DNA from: Microbacterium keratanolyticum
GTDB lineage: Bacteria; Actinomycetota; Actinomycetes; Actinomycetales; Microbacteriaceae
Reading direction: 5' to 3'
NCBI RefSeq assembly: GCF_016907255.1
Contig: NZ_JAFBBQ010000001.1
Coordinates: 1 to 64,000, forward strand
DNA: 64,000 nt
Shown here: positions 19,873 to 28,120 of the stretch, piece by piece
Layout of the letters: every line of letters starts with the position of its first letter
Numbering within the stretch: position 1 is the first letter of the stretch
The notes under the pieces: generated by a model
What the model was told of the DNA's origin: nothing
Database searches by the model: none
What the model saw: only the letters and a program-made list of their open reading frames with translations
Translations under genes and position numbers: made by a program

Positions 19873-19904
19873 GCGCCCGGGCTCCCTCAACGGTGCCCGG
19901 GCGC
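19873..19904. terminator. bidirectional terminator between pdxY and the HIT gene
   Basis: A 10-bp perfect GC-rich stem (GCGCCCGGGC and its complement) with a 12-base loop, five bases after the pdxY stop and eight bases before the end of the convergent HIT gene. Confidence 0.6.
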
Positions 19905-19911
19905 TCTCACG

Positions 19912-20457
19912 TCATTCGGCGGGTGGCCACGCCGCGGCGATCGTGTGCCGCACGTCGCCCAGCAGCTGCGGCAGGGCCTTCGTCTTCGCGATGATCGGGA
20001 AGAAGTTCGCATCCGACGACCATCGCGGCACGATGTGCTGGTGCAGGTGCGCGTCGACGCCCGCGCCGGCGACAGCCCCCTGGTTCATGCCCAGGTTGAA
20101 GCCGTCACACCGCGATACCTCGCGCAGCACCCGCATCCCGATCTGCGTCAGCTCACCGATTTCGGCGACCTCTTCTGCCGTGGCCTGATCGTAGGTCGCG
20201 ATGTGGCGATACGGGCAGACCAGCAGGTGTCCGGAGTTGTACGGGAACAGGTTCAGCAGGACGTAGGCCGTCTTTCCGCGAGCGACGATGAGCGTCTCCG
20301 CATCATCATGCTCGGGCGCGGCGCAAAAGGGACAGGTCTCCCGCAGGGGCTCCGGTCCCGCTTGGATGTACGCCATCCGGTGGGGAGTCCACAGACGCTG
20401 GAACTCGTCCGGGACCCCCGCCAGGTGAGAGGCGTCTTCTGCTGACGGCGGGATCAC
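19912..20457 (-). CDS. HIT family nucleotide hydrolase/transferase
   Basis: 181 aa histidine-triad protein. The triad is HLHQHIV near residue 140; the substrate-side elements [19 protein letters not shown] and [15 protein letters not shown] are typical of the actinobacterial branch (Ap4A phosphorylase-like, as Rv2613c of M. tuberculosis). CPFC near residue 42 could be half of a metal site. The GTG start overlaps the thrS stop by 4 bases (GTGA). In many actinobacteria this gene is followed by pgsA and mannosyltransferase genes; here pdxY and pdxST come next instead. Confidence 0.93.
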   Translation of the reverse strand: MIPPSAEDASHLAGVPDEFQRLWTPHRMAYIQAGPEPLRETCPFCAAPEHDDAETLIVARGKTAYVLLNLFPYNSGHLLVCPYRHIATYDQATAEEVAEIGELTQIGMRVLREVSRCDGFNLGMNQGAVAGAGVDAHLHQHIVPRWSSDANFFPIIAKTKALPQLLGDVRHTIAAAWPPAE

Positions 20458-22442
20458 GCCAGGTCTTCCGCCGTCTGCACGAGGGTGTGCTCCGCGATCG
20501 CACGGCGCACCCGCTCGACAGCATCCGCAAGCGGGACGCCGTTCTCCTGCGTGCCGTCGCGGAAGCGGAACGACACGGTACCCGCCGCGCGGTCCTGCTC
20601 GCCCGCGATGAGAATGAGCGGCACCTTGCCGGTCGTGTGGTTGCGGATCTTCTTCTGCATCCGCTCGTCCGAGTGGTCCACGTCGGCGCGGACACCGGCG
20701 GCACGCAGCGCGGCGACAGCGTCGTCCAGGTAGTCGGCGAAGGTGTCAGCGACCGGGATGCCCACAACCTGCACGGGCGCAAGCCAGAGCGGGAAGTCGC
20801 CGGCATAGTGCTCGAGCAGGATCGCGAAGAAGCGCTCCACAGAACCCAGCAGAGCGCGGTGGATCATCACCGGACGGTGTTTCTGTCCGTCTGAGCCGAT
20901 GTACTCGAGCTCGAAGCGCTCCGGCTGGTTGAAATCGAGCTGAATCGTCGACATCTGCCAGGTACGACCGATCGCGTCACGCGCCTGAACCGAGATCTTG
21001 GGGCCGTAGAAGGCGGCGCCGCCCGGATCGGCGACGACCTCCAGCCCCGAGGCCTCTGCGACTTCACGCAGCGTCTCGATCGCGGTCGTCCACTGCTCGG
21101 GCTCGCCCAGGAACTTGGGGTTGCCCTCTTCGTTGGTCGACAGCTCCAGGTAGAAGTCGTTGAGGCCGTAGTCGCGCAGCAGATCGAGGACGAGCGTCAG
21201 GTTGGTCGTGAGCTCCTCCCGCACCTGCTCCTGCGTCACGTAGATGTGCGCGTCGTCCTGGGTGAGGCCGCGCACACGGGTGAGTCCCGAGAGGGTGCCG
21301 CTCTTCTCGTAGCGGTACACCGTGCCGAACTCGGCCAGACGCAGCGGGAGCTCACGGTAGGAGCGGCTGCGCGAGCGGTAGATGAGGTTGTGGAACGGGC
21401 AGTTCATCGGCTTCAGGTAGTAGTCCTGGCCGTGCTTCGTGATGTTGCCGTCCTCGTCGACGACCTCATCGAGGTGCATCGGGGGGAACATGCCGTCGGC
21501 GTAGGTCTGCAGGTGACCCGAGGTCTGGAACAGATCCTTCTTCGTGATGTGCGGAGAGTTCACGACGTCGTAGCCGTTGCGGAGCAGGTGACGGCGAAGG
21601 TTCTCTTCGATCTCGTAGCGGATGATTCCACCGCGCGGGTGGAAGACCGCGAGGCCGGAGCCGATCTCATCCGGGAAGGAGAACAGGTCGAGGTCTTTGC
21701 CGAGGCGACGGTGGTCGCGTTTGGCAGCTTCCTCGAGTCGCACCTGGTAGGCGCGCAGCTCGTCCTTGGTCGGCCACGCGGTGCCGTAGATGCGCTGCAG
21801 CTGCGGGTTCTTCTCGCTGCCACGCCAGTAGGCCGCGGCGATGCGGGTGAGGTCCCAGCCGTTGCCGATCATGCGGGTGTTGGGAAGGTGCGGGCCGCGG
21901 CAGAGGTCCTTCCAGACGACCTCGCCGTCCTTCGTGGTGTTGTCGTAGATCGTGAGTTCGCCCTCGCCGACCTCCACGCTCGCCCCCTCGGCAGCTTCCT
22001 TGCCACCCTTGAGTCCGATGAGTTCGAGCTTGAAAGGCTCGTCGGCAAGCTCTGCGCGCGCCTCCTCGTCGGTGACGACGCGACGCACGAAGCGCTGGCC
22101 CTCACGGACGATGCGCTGCATCTCCTTCGTGATCGCCTTGATGTCTTCGGGCGTGAATGGGGTGTCGACGCCGAAGTCGTAGTAGAAGCCGTCGGTGATC
22201 GGCGGGCCGATACCGAGGTTCGCCTGCGGGTTGATGCGCTGCACGGCCTGCGCGAGGACATGGGCCGCCGAGTGACGGAGAATCGTCAGTCCGTCGGCGC
22301 TGTCGATCGTGACCGCTTCGACCTCATCGGAGTCTGTGACCGTGGCGGCGAGGTCTTTCAACTCGCCGTTGACGCGCATCGCGACAACAGAACGGTCAGA
22401 GAACAGGGCGAAGCCGTCTTTCGGCTGGGCGTTTTCAGGCAC
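20454..22442 (-). CDS. thrS: threonine--tRNA ligase
   Basis: 662 aa class II synthetase. The N-terminal TGS domain is short; the editing domain has [15 protein letters not shown] (HxxxH); the catalytic core carries the zinc ligands in [14 protein letters not shown] and [14 protein letters not shown]; the anticodon-binding domain is [21 protein letters not shown] start (MPENAQ) with GGAG seven bases ahead. A TAGCCT hexamer upstream predicts a leader of about 30 bases, too short for a T-box. Overlaps the HIT gene by 4 bases. Confidence 0.97.
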   Translation of the reverse strand: MPENAQPKDGFALFSDRSVVAMRVNGELKDLAATVTDSDEVEAVTIDSADGLTILRHSAAHVLAQAVQRINPQANLGIGPPITDGFYYDFGVDTPFTPEDIKAITKEMQRIVREGQRFVRRVVTDEEARAELADEPFKLELIGLKGGKEAAEGASVEVGEGELTIYDNTTKDGEVVWKDLCRGPHLPNTRMIGNGWDLTRIAAAYWRGSEKNPQLQRIYGTAWPTKDELRAYQVRLEEAAKRDHRRLGKDLDLFSFPDEIGSGLAVFHPRGGIIRYEIEENLRRHLLRNGYDVVNSPHITKKDLFQTSGHLQTYADGMFPPMHLDEVVDEDGNITKHGQDYYLKPMNCPFHNLIYRSRSRSYRELPLRLAEFGTVYRYEKSGTLSGLTRVRGLTQDDAHIYVTQEQVREELTTNLTLVLDLLRDYGLNDFYLELSTNEEGNPKFLGEPEQWTTAIETLREVAEASGLEVVADPGGAAFYGPKISVQARDAIGRTWQMSTIQLDFNQPERFELEYIGSDGQKHRPVMIHRALLGSVERFFAILLEHYAGDFPLWLAPVQVVGIPVADTFADYLDDAVAALRAAGVRADVDHSDERMQKKIRNHTTGKVPLILIAGEQDRAAGTVSFRFRDGTQENGVPLADAVERVRRAIAEHTLVQTAEDLA

Positions 22443-22489
22443 AGGAACACTCCATCTAGGGTCGCCTCTAGGCTACTCGCCCGCGGCGT

Positions 22490-23048
22490 TCATGCCGAAC
22501 GGACAAGCCACGGGATCACGCGCACGTAGACCACCATTCCGAGCAGCTCGACGAGCGTCTGCGTCACGACGACCACGGCGGCAAGCCCGGAGAACCGCAA
22601 CGACACGCTCCGCGAGCAACTGGGTCAGCGCTGCGAGGTCCAGCGGAACCAGGATCAGGAGCAGAAATGCCTCCACGAACGGAACAGGATCGATCGTCGA
22701 CGCGGCATCCGCACCCAGGAAGCGCGCCAGCAGGATCGGCAGCAGCAGAATCTGCAGCAGCATGAGCAGCGGCGACGAAGCGAGAGGGCGATCGGATGCT
22801 CCGCCCGCCAGCCGTGTGAACACGATGACGTAGTCCACACAGGGCGTGAGCAGAACACGCAGCACACCGACGAGCAGTGCCCTGAACGGGACAGCCAGGA
22901 ACGTCACGGTGAGCAGCGCGCCCAGCACGGACGTGATCGCGCCCTCCCACACCGGAGCGGTGGCCGGCGCGAGAAGACCAACCACCGCGGCCATACCCAG
23001 CGCAAGGAGATAAAGCGGCACCTGGCGCCGCTCCAACCACAGACTCAT
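22490..23048 (-). pseudogene. decayed arsenite-efflux permease-like (BASS/ACR3 type) gene
   Basis: The reading frame starts MSLWLERRQVPLYLLALGMA and contains TPCVDYVIVFTRLAGGAS and PFVEAFLLLILVPLDLAAL, recognisable pieces of the actinobacterial arsenic resistance permease family (about 310-330 aa, ten helices). Pieces are missing: TFLAVPF runs straight into RALLVGVL, removing about 35 residues; after LTQLLAE the frame shifts by one base; and only in the new frame does the family's C-terminus appear (VVVVTQTLVELLGMVVYVR...), ending at 22490. Total coding content is about 186 codons. It lies 2 bases after the SUKH gene. A sequencing error could explain the frameshift but not the missing segments. 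Family recall is from memory. Confidence 0.7.
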
Positions 23049-23050
23049 CG

Positions 23051-23470
23051 TCAGTCGTCGGCGTTCTCGTCCAGCAGGGCGCGGAAGCTCCCCGCCAGGA
23101 CCGTGACGGCGCCCGCTCGATCGTGATCCACCAGCTGCACGGGGCCGCCAGGCGACACCCAGATCGGGTTTCCCGCGCCATCGTCGGCGAACACGACCCC
23201 GTCGATGAGATCTCCGTAGGCTTCCCGCGCCGAGGCAGTCAGCTCCAGGCACGTGGTTGTCCCCAGCAGCGGGCTCTGATCCCACGCATGGACGGCGATC
23301 CCGGCGAAGCATCCGCCCCACCGGCCGATGAACTCGAGGTAGTCCGCGTCAGGCACGATGCCGGTGTCCGCAAACACGGTGCGCGCCTCGTCTTCGGGAA
23401 TCGGTCGACCCGAACCATAGCTCGAGCGCATTCGGTCGATCCGATCGATGAGTTCGGCAGAGAGGGGCAT
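23051..23470 (-). CDS. SMI1/KNR4 (SUKH) family protein
   Basis: 139 aa. The SUKH fold is suggested by DYLEFIGRWGGCFAG after an N-terminal helix, and by VVFADDGAGNPIWVSPGGPV in the second half. SUKH proteins commonly serve as immunity proteins against polymorphic or contact-dependent nuclease toxins, but others are housekeeping; no toxin gene is adjacent, so a role cannot be assigned. ATG sits 6 bases after TAGCCT with no ribosome site (leaderless pattern). The decayed permease gene follows after 2 bases in the same direction. Confidence 0.8.
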   Translation of the reverse strand: MPLSAELIDRIDRMRSSYGSGRPIPEDEARTVFADTGIVPDADYLEFIGRWGGCFAGIAVHAWDQSPLLGTTTCLELTASAREAYGDLIDGVVFADDGAGNPIWVSPGGPVQLVDHDRAGAVTVLAGSFRALLDENADD

Positions 23471-23476
23471 CCGGCC

Positions 23477-23482
23477 AGGCTA
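23477..23482 (-). promoter_or_regulatory. -10 hexamer of the SUKH gene (leaderless)
   Basis: TAGCCT, then GGCCGG, then the ATG at 23470. It lies between the start codon and the tRNA terminator at 23501. Confidence 0.45.
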
Positions 23483-23500
23483 GTCAGTCCGAAAACAAGA

Positions 23501-23524
23501 AAACCCCCGGTCTCCCGGGGGTTT
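23501..23524 (-). terminator. terminator of the Gly-Cys-Val tRNA cluster
   Basis: A perfect 10-bp stem (AAACCCCCGG and complement) with a 4-base loop, followed on the minus strand by TTCTTGTTTTC. It lies just after tRNA-Val(GAC), the last gene of the minus-strand cluster. Confidence 0.85.
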
Positions 23525-23529
23525 GTCTG

Positions 23530-23601
23530 TGCGCGATACTGGGATCGAACCAGTGACCTCTTCCGTGTCAGGGAAGCGCGCTACCGCTGCGCCAATCGCG
23601 C
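23530..23601 (-). tRNA. tRNA-Val (anticodon GAC)
   Basis: Cloverleaf folds with acceptor GCGCGAT/ATCGCGC, anticodon stem CTTCC/GGAAG with loop CTGACAC (anticodon GAC) and T-loop TTCGATC. A73; CCA is not encoded. Confidence 0.93.
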
Positions 23602-23628
23602 CCAAGTGGGCTATTAAGTTCTACCGTG

Positions 23629-23699
23629 AGGTGGCGACGGGATTCGAACCCGTGTAAACGGCTTTGCAGGCCGGTGCCTAGCCGCTCGGCCACGCCACC
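23629..23699 (-). tRNA. tRNA-Cys (anticodon GCA)
   Basis: Acceptor GGTGGCG/CGCCACC with U73, the identity base of tRNA-Cys; anticodon loop CTGCAAA gives GCA; T-loop TTCGAAT. CCA is not encoded. Confidence 0.92.
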
Positions 23700-23753
23700 G
23701 TGTGGATTGACCCCACGTGCCGCAGATCTTCTAAAGAGGATCTCCTGCACTTG

Positions 23754-23826
23754 AGCGGATGACGAGACTCGAACTCGCGACCCCAACCTTGGCAAGGTTG
23801 TGCGCTACCAACTGCGCTACATCCGC
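23754..23826 (-). tRNA. tRNA-Gly (anticodon GCC)
   Basis: Acceptor GCGGATG/CATCCGC, anticodon stem CAACC/GGTTG with loop TTGCCAA (GCC), T-loop TTCGAGT, U73. It is the first gene of the minus-strand tRNA cluster Gly-Cys-Val. Confidence 0.93.
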
Positions 23827-23977
23827 GTTTTGTGTCCGGCGCGCCGGGCACTTGATAAACATTAGCCCAAGATCTGGATCACGCCAAACCGGACGCGAAT
23901 CTCGCGCGTGTCTTCTCTTCTGGCATAAACCACCCCTCGGCATCAGGTAGTGTTGGTCATCGACCGCTTGCGGTCAT

Positions 23978-24050
23978 GGGCGATTGGCGCAGTTGGTAGC
24001 GCGCTTCCTTCACACGGAAGAGGTCATCGGTTCGAGTCCGGTATCGCCCA
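23978..24050 (+). tRNA. tRNA-Val (anticodon CAC)
   Basis: Acceptor GGGCGAT/ATCGCCC, anticodon stem CTTCC/GGAAG with loop TTCACAC (CAC), T-loop TTCGAGT, A73. It is divergent from the Gly-Cys-Val cluster; the 151-base spacer (23827-23977) must hold both promoters but shows no clear consensus to me. Confidence 0.94.
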
Positions 24051-24055
24051 CAAGA

Positions 24056-24089
24056 GAAGCCCGGTCAGGTGTGAACCTGACCGGGCTTC
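24056..24089 (+). terminator. terminator of tRNA-Val(CAC)
   Basis: A perfect 15-bp stem (GAAGCCCGGTCAGGT and complement) with a GTGA loop, five bases after the tRNA, followed by GTTGTTCC. Confidence 0.85.
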
Positions 24090-24134
24090 GTTGTTCCTCC
24101 GGTCGCCGATCCCCCGTGTCCAGTGCCGCGGAGG

Positions 24135-24383
24135 CTATTGCGGATCCGCCTCTTCCTCACCGAACGGCGGGTCCGTCACTCCGATTCCGACCGCCTGGTG
24201 GCTCGGCTCAGGATCGTCCGGCTTCGGCGCGCGGGGGGCCTCCGCAGGCTCCTTCTCGGTACTCGGCTCCTCAAGGTCCTCCGGCGACGGCGCGGGCTCA
24301 CCCTCAGGCGACACCTCACCTGCGGACGGAGCCTCTTCTGCGGGGGCCTGATCCGCGGGCTGCGGGTCTGCTGGGTCCGACAT
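24135..24383 (-). CDS. small acidic, disordered protein
   Basis: 82 aa starting MSDPADPQPADQAPAEEAPS, made almost entirely of Pro, Glu, Ala, Ser and Asp, with a slightly less biased end (HQAVGIGVTDPPFGEEEAD). There is no predicted fold, signal peptide or membrane helix. The ribosome site GGAGG seven bases before the ATG is very good, which supports a real gene. Proteins of this composition are common and lineage-specific in Microbacteriaceae; function unknown. Confidence 0.6.
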   Translation of the reverse strand: MSDPADPQPADQAPAEEAPSAGEVSPEGEPAPSPEDLEEPSTEKEPAEAPRAPKPDDPEPSHQAVGIGVTDPPFGEEEADPQ

Positions 24384-24499
24384 CTGGTCCTCCTTCGATC
24401 GGAGCCCAGTGAACCCGGCATCGAATGCGTGTACCAGTCCGTTGACTCTGCGGTCGCGGGAGGCTAGGAACACAGCAAAAAGGACGTCGCCGGCGGATG

Positions 24500-24973
24500 C
24501 TAGGCCCGAGGGAACACGAGCTCAAACCGCTCGCAGAGCACCGGCATGTCCGGGGCGAAACCGCGGGGGCTTTCGGAGTGGTTCGTCCAGTACCACTCAT
24601 GGATCCGGCGCCACGATGCGAGCGTGCGGTCGTCTTCACCCTCGGAGTGCGCATGCTCCTCTCCGACTTCGTTGAACGGCACGACGTCGAGCACGGTCGT
24701 GCGGATGATCACCTGAGGAGCGCCTTCGCCATCCAGGATGATGCTGTACTCCCCGACCTCAGGCAGCGGATCACCGGCGTGCTCATAGTCCCAGATCGAC
24801 GATGCGGTACCGGTCTTGATGCCGTCGCGCACGAGAGCCAGAAGCTCATCCGCGTGCGCGACGGTCGCGCCGAAAGCCCACGCCTCGGGAATCTCTTCCG
24901 GAGCGTCGATCAGCGCGCCGCGCGCCTGGTTCCAGAACTCCGCGATCACTCCTGGATCACCTGTCACAGTCAT
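24500..24973 (-). CDS. ASCH domain-containing protein
   Basis: 157 aa. The ASCH (PUA-like) fold is indicated by AWAFGATVAHADELLALVRDGIKTGTAS, SIWDYEHAGDPLPEVGEYSIILDG and VLDVVPFNEVGEEHAHSEG. ASCH domains are thought to bind RNA. The ATG overlaps the stop of the PemK-like gene (ATGA, 4 bases), so the two proteins are made together from one message. The frame is open upstream, but the chosen start gives the conserved N-terminus and the coupling. Confidence 0.85.
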   Translation of the reverse strand: MTVTGDPGVIAEFWNQARGALIDAPEEIPEAWAFGATVAHADELLALVRDGIKTGTASSIWDYEHAGDPLPEVGEYSIILDGEGAPQVIIRTTVLDVVPFNEVGEEHAHSEGEDDRTLASWRRIHEWYWTNHSESPRGFAPDMPVLCERFELVFPRA

Positions 24974-25569
24974 TTCGAAACCCTCCATCCGTAGCGCTGC
25001 ACCAGCGCCTGCGCCACACGACCGTAGCGCTTCGCGTCGAGCACCGCGGCCTCGCGGCGCAAGCCCCTCTCGTGCACGCTGTACAGCTGCTCGATGTCCA
25101 CCCAGGACTCTCGTCCCTGCGAATCCCACGCGCCGGTCCCGATCGACAGATAGTCGCGATCGCGCTCGTGCGCCTTGCTCGTCATCCGTACCGCGTAGAC
25201 CCGGTCTGCGGACTGGCGTCCGATCACAAGCACCGGACGATCCTTGCCCCGTCCATCGTTCTCCTCATAGGGAACCCAGGTCCAGACGACTTCGCCGGCA
25301 TCCGGTGCACCGTCGCGATCCGGCGCATAGCCGATCACGACGTCTCTGACGCGCTCGGCGGACACACGCACTGTTTCTGTACCCGCAGAGCGCCCCGGCT
25401 CCCGCTGCTCGGAATCAGGTAACCGAGACGGCGTGGAGCGCGAGGCGCTCTGGGGGCGGAGGGTGGCTCGCGGGCGACGCTGACCCGAGCTGTTCGACGA
25501 TGTGCGTTTCGGTGTCAGCAGACTCGTGAGGAGTTCGATGAGCTGCGACACGGTGCTTTTGGAACTCAC
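24970..25569 (-). CDS. PemK/MazF-like protein with long disordered N-terminus
   Basis: 199 aa. The first ~80 residues are Ser/Thr/Arg/Pro-rich and probably disordered. The PemK/MazF (SH3-like) domain follows: GEVVWTWVPYEENDGRGKDRPVLVIG, then VYAVRMTSKAHERDRDYLSIGTG, then SWVDIEQLYSVHERGLRRE. MazF-family members are mRNA interferases paired with a small antitoxin; no antitoxin gene lies upstream, and the coupled partner is an ASCH protein instead. The GTG start lies 6 bases after TAGGGT (leaderless pattern). Activity as a toxin is not shown by sequence. Confidence 0.8.
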   Translation of the reverse strand: MSSKSTVSQLIELLTSLLTPKRTSSNSSGQRRPRATLRPQSASRSTPSRLPDSEQREPGRSAGTETVRVSAERVRDVVIGYAPDRDGAPDAGEVVWTWVPYEENDGRGKDRPVLVIGRQSADRVYAVRMTSKAHERDRDYLSIGTGAWDSQGRESWVDIEQLYSVHERGLRREAAVLDAKRYGRVAQALVQRYGWRVSK

Positions 25570-25575
25570 ATCGAC

Positions 25576-25581
25576 ACCCTA
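25576..25581 (-). promoter_or_regulatory. -10 hexamer of the PemK-ASCH pair (leaderless)
   Basis: TAGGGT, then GTCGAT, then the GTG start at 25569. It lies between the pemK start and the amt stop codon (25589). Confidence 0.45.
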
Positions 25582-25588
25582 TCCGCGC

Positions 25589-26824
25589 TCAGGTGGTCAG
25601 CGCGTAGCCCTCCTCGCCATGCACGACCACGTCCACACCGGCGATCTCGTCGGCGTTCTCGATGCGGAATCCGATGGTCTTCTCGATCACGGTGCCGATG
25701 ACCCAGGCGACAGCGAAGGAGTAGAGCAGCACGCCGCCTGATGCGAGAAGCTGCACGACCAGCAGGCGCCAGTCTCCGCCCGTGAACAGGCCGACCTCCG
25801 TCGCGAAGAAGCCGAGGTAGACGGTGCCGAGAAGTCCGCCGACGAGGTGGATGCCCACGACGTCCAGAGAGTCATCGAAACCGAGGCGGAACTTCAGCTC
25901 GACCGCCAGTGCGCACAGCGCACCCGACGCGAGACCGAGGACGAGCGCCCACCCCGGAGTCAGGTTCGCGCACGCCGGCGTGATCGCGACGAGGCCGGCG
26001 ACCGCACCGGATGCTGCGCCGACAGACGTGGGCTTGCCGCCGCGGACCCGCTCGATCACGATCCAGCCGAGGATGGCCGCCGCGGTCGCACCGAGCGTGT
26101 TGATCGCGATGAGACCGACACCGCCCATGTCCTCCGACAGCCATTCCGCGCCGGCGTTGAAGCCGAACCAGCCGAACCACAGCAGCGCGGCACCCAGCAG
26201 CGTGAGGGGCACGTTGTGAGGCTTGAGGATGCCCTTCTCAAAGCCGATCCGCTTTCCGAGCACAAGCGCCAGAGCCAGCGCCGCCGCACCCGCATTGATG
26301 TGCACGGCCGTGCCGCCGGCGTAGTCGATGACGTGCACGCCGGAGTCCGGGCCGAACAGCAGATCACCGAGGTTCATGATCCATCCGCCACCCCACACCC
26401 ACGCGGCGATCGGGAAGTAGCCGACCGTCGCGAAGACTCCGGCGAAGATCATCCATGACCCGAACTTCGCGCGGTCCGCGATCGAGCCGGAGATGAGCGC
26501 CACCGTGATGATCGCGAATGTCGCACCGTAGGCGATGGAGATGAGTCCGACGTTGGCGTCCGGTGAAGCCGCGAGACCCGAGAGTCCGAAATCGGCGAAC
26601 GGGTTGCCCGCGAACTGATCCGGAGACGTCACCGCGCTCATCGAGGAGCCGTAGAGGATCCACAGCACGGCGACGAGGCCGATCGCACCGAAGCTCATCA
26701 TCATCATGCTGATGACGCTCTTCGCCTTGACCAGTCCTCCGTAGAAGAACGCCACACCCGGCGTCATCAGCAGCACGAGCGCCGTCGCTGTGACGGCCCA
26801 CGAAATGTTTCCCGGAGCATCCAT
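25589..26824 (-). CDS. amt: ammonium transporter (Amt/Rh family)
   Basis: 411 aa membrane channel for ammonium with about eleven helices. Both pore histidines are visible in GGTAVHINAGAAAL and VVGIHLVGGLLGT; the first loop has MTPGVAFFYGGLVKAKS, the Amt signature. The C-terminal tail (RIENADEIAGVDVVVHGEEGYAL) contains the coupling helix that GlnK contacts. No glnK or glnD follows, unlike in many actinobacteria. The ATG has GGTGGGC ahead, and a GlnR-type operator lies 45 bases upstream. Confidence 0.96.
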   Translation of the reverse strand: MDAPGNISWAVTATALVLLMTPGVAFFYGGLVKAKSVISMMMMSFGAIGLVAVLWILYGSSMSAVTSPDQFAGNPFADFGLSGLAASPDANVGLISIAYGATFAIITVALISGSIADRAKFGSWMIFAGVFATVGYFPIAAWVWGGGWIMNLGDLLFGPDSGVHVIDYAGGTAVHINAGAAALALALVLGKRIGFEKGILKPHNVPLTLLGAALLWFGWFGFNAGAEWLSEDMGGVGLIAINTLGATAAAILGWIVIERVRGGKPTSVGAASGAVAGLVAITPACANLTPGWALVLGLASGALCALAVELKFRLGFDDSLDVVGIHLVGGLLGTVYLGFFATEVGLFTGGDWRLLVVQLLASGGVLLYSFAVAWVIGTVIEKTIGFRIENADEIAGVDVVVHGEEGYALTT

Positions 26825-26869
26825 GTGCCCACCTCACTTCCCTTAGGAAGTTCAGTGTGCGGATGCTGC

Positions 26870-26907
26870 GTTTCGAGAAGTCGCTTCGCGTGTTTCGGGG
26901 CGGTTAC
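26870..26907 (-). promoter_or_regulatory. GlnR-type operator upstream of amt
   Basis: On the minus strand: GTAAC-N6-GAAAC-N6-AGCGA-N6-GAAAC. This fits the actinobacterial GlnR box (gTnAC-n6-GaAAC repeated with 22-bp period); the a-site is perfect, the b-site keeps GAAAC but has a poor first half. It predicts nitrogen-limitation control of amt. Confidence 0.6.
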
Positions 26908-26913
26908 GCAGGA

Positions 26914-26947
26914 GCGCCCCGCGTAACCATCTGATTACACGGGGCGC
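26914..26947 (-). terminator. putative zapE terminator hairpin
   Basis: A 13-bp stem with one G-T pair (GCGCCCCGTGTAA with TTACGCGGGGCGC) and an 8-base loop, nine bases after the zapE stop. No T tract follows. Confidence 0.5.
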
Positions 26948-26955
26948 CTCGACGT

Positions 26956-27990
26956 TCAGGAGTGCGTGAGGGCGACCAGACGTGAGATCGCGCGAAGGTA
27001 CTTCTTCCGGTACCCGCCGCCGAGCATCTCGTCGGCGAACACCTCGTGCAGCGGGATTCCGGATGCCACGATGGGCAGCTGCTCGTCATAGGCGCGATCG
27101 ACGAAGGCGACGAAGCGCAGCGCTTCGGACTGGTCGGTGAGCTGGTGCACGTCGCGGAGTCCCAGCACGTCCACGCCGTCGATCAGACGCAGATAGCGCG
27201 AGGGGTGCACGCGCGCGAGATGCCGCACGACATCGTCGAAGGAGTCATCCGACACCGTCTTCTCCCCCGAAAGCCGTGCGATCGCGGCTGCGTACTCATC
27301 GGGGGTGTGCACCTTCGCGAGGCCATCGAGCGATCGCTGGCGGAAGTCCACGCCATCGATGCGGTGGGTTTCGAAGCTGTCGGACATCGCGTGGATCTCG
27401 CGGAGGAAGTCCTGTGCCGCGAACCGCCCCTCACCCAGCGCGTTCGGAGGCGTGTTCGAGGTCGCCGCGAGACGCGTGCCCGAGTTCACGAGTTCGCCGA
27501 GCAGGCGCGTCATCACCATCGTGTCGCCGGGATCGTCGAGCTCGAACTCGTCGATGCAGAGCAGATCAGAGCCCCGCAGCAGGTCGACGGTGTTCTTGTA
27601 GCCGAGCGCGCCGACGAGGGCCGTGTACTCGATGAACGAGCCGAAGTACTTCCGACGTGCAGGCATCGCGTGGTAGATCGACGCGAGCAGGTGCGTCTTG
27701 CCGACGCCGAACCCACCGTCGAGGTAGACGCCCGGCTTCTGCGGTGCCTCCTTCTTCGCGCGGCTGAAGAGACCGGCACGCTTCGTCGGTGCGCTCTGGC
27801 CGGAGAACCGCTGCAGGATCTGCTTCGTCTCCTCCTGCGAGGGGTAGGCGTCATCAGCGCGGTACGTCTCGAAGGTCGCGTTGTCGAACTGCGGCGGCGG
27901 AACCAGGCTCGCAAGCATCTCGGCACCGGTCACCTGGGGCTGGCGGTCGATAAGGTGGACAGTGCCGGCGTGGGCCGTCGAGTCGGTCAT
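26956..27990 (-). CDS. zapE: cell division protein ZapE (AFG1-like ATPase)
   Basis: 344 aa AAA-type ATPase. Walker A is GGFGVGKTH, Walker B region is [16 protein letters not shown], and the sensor segment is [19 protein letters not shown], all typical of the AFG1/ZapE family. In E. coli ZapE acts at the constricting Z-ring; in actinobacteria the role is not settled. ATG with AGGA five bases ahead. It is divergent from sseA with 130 bases between. Confidence 0.93.
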   Translation of the reverse strand: MTDSTAHAGTVHLIDRQPQVTGAEMLASLVPPPQFDNATFETYRADDAYPSQEETKQILQRFSGQSAPTKRAGLFSRAKKEAPQKPGVYLDGGFGVGKTHLLASIYHAMPARRKYFGSFIEYTALVGALGYKNTVDLLRGSDLLCIDEFELDDPGDTMVMTRLLGELVNSGTRLAATSNTPPNALGEGRFAAQDFLREIHAMSDSFETHRIDGVDFRQRSLDGLAKVHTPDEYAAAIARLSGEKTVSDDSFDDVVRHLARVHPSRYLRLIDGVDVLGLRDVHQLTDQSEALRFVAFVDRAYDEQLPIVASGIPLHEVFADEMLGGGYRKKYLRAISRLVALTHS

Positions 27991-28120
27991 GCGAGTCCTG
28001 TGTCGAAGTCTTACTGAATGGATGCGCAGGCACGCGCAGCGATCTATCGTCGAATGTGACGGCTCAACACTACGCCGTCCTCTCACGCACTCATCCCCAC
28101 CCCCCTTGAGGAGCACACCC

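Noticed and set aside
22443..22489. Possible T-box leader before thrS
   Set aside because: The predicted leader is about 30 bases, with no T-box or specifier stem.
23530..24050. tRNA cluster as an integration site
   Set aside because: No integrase, no repeated 3' tRNA ends in the window, and the flanking genes are ordinary.
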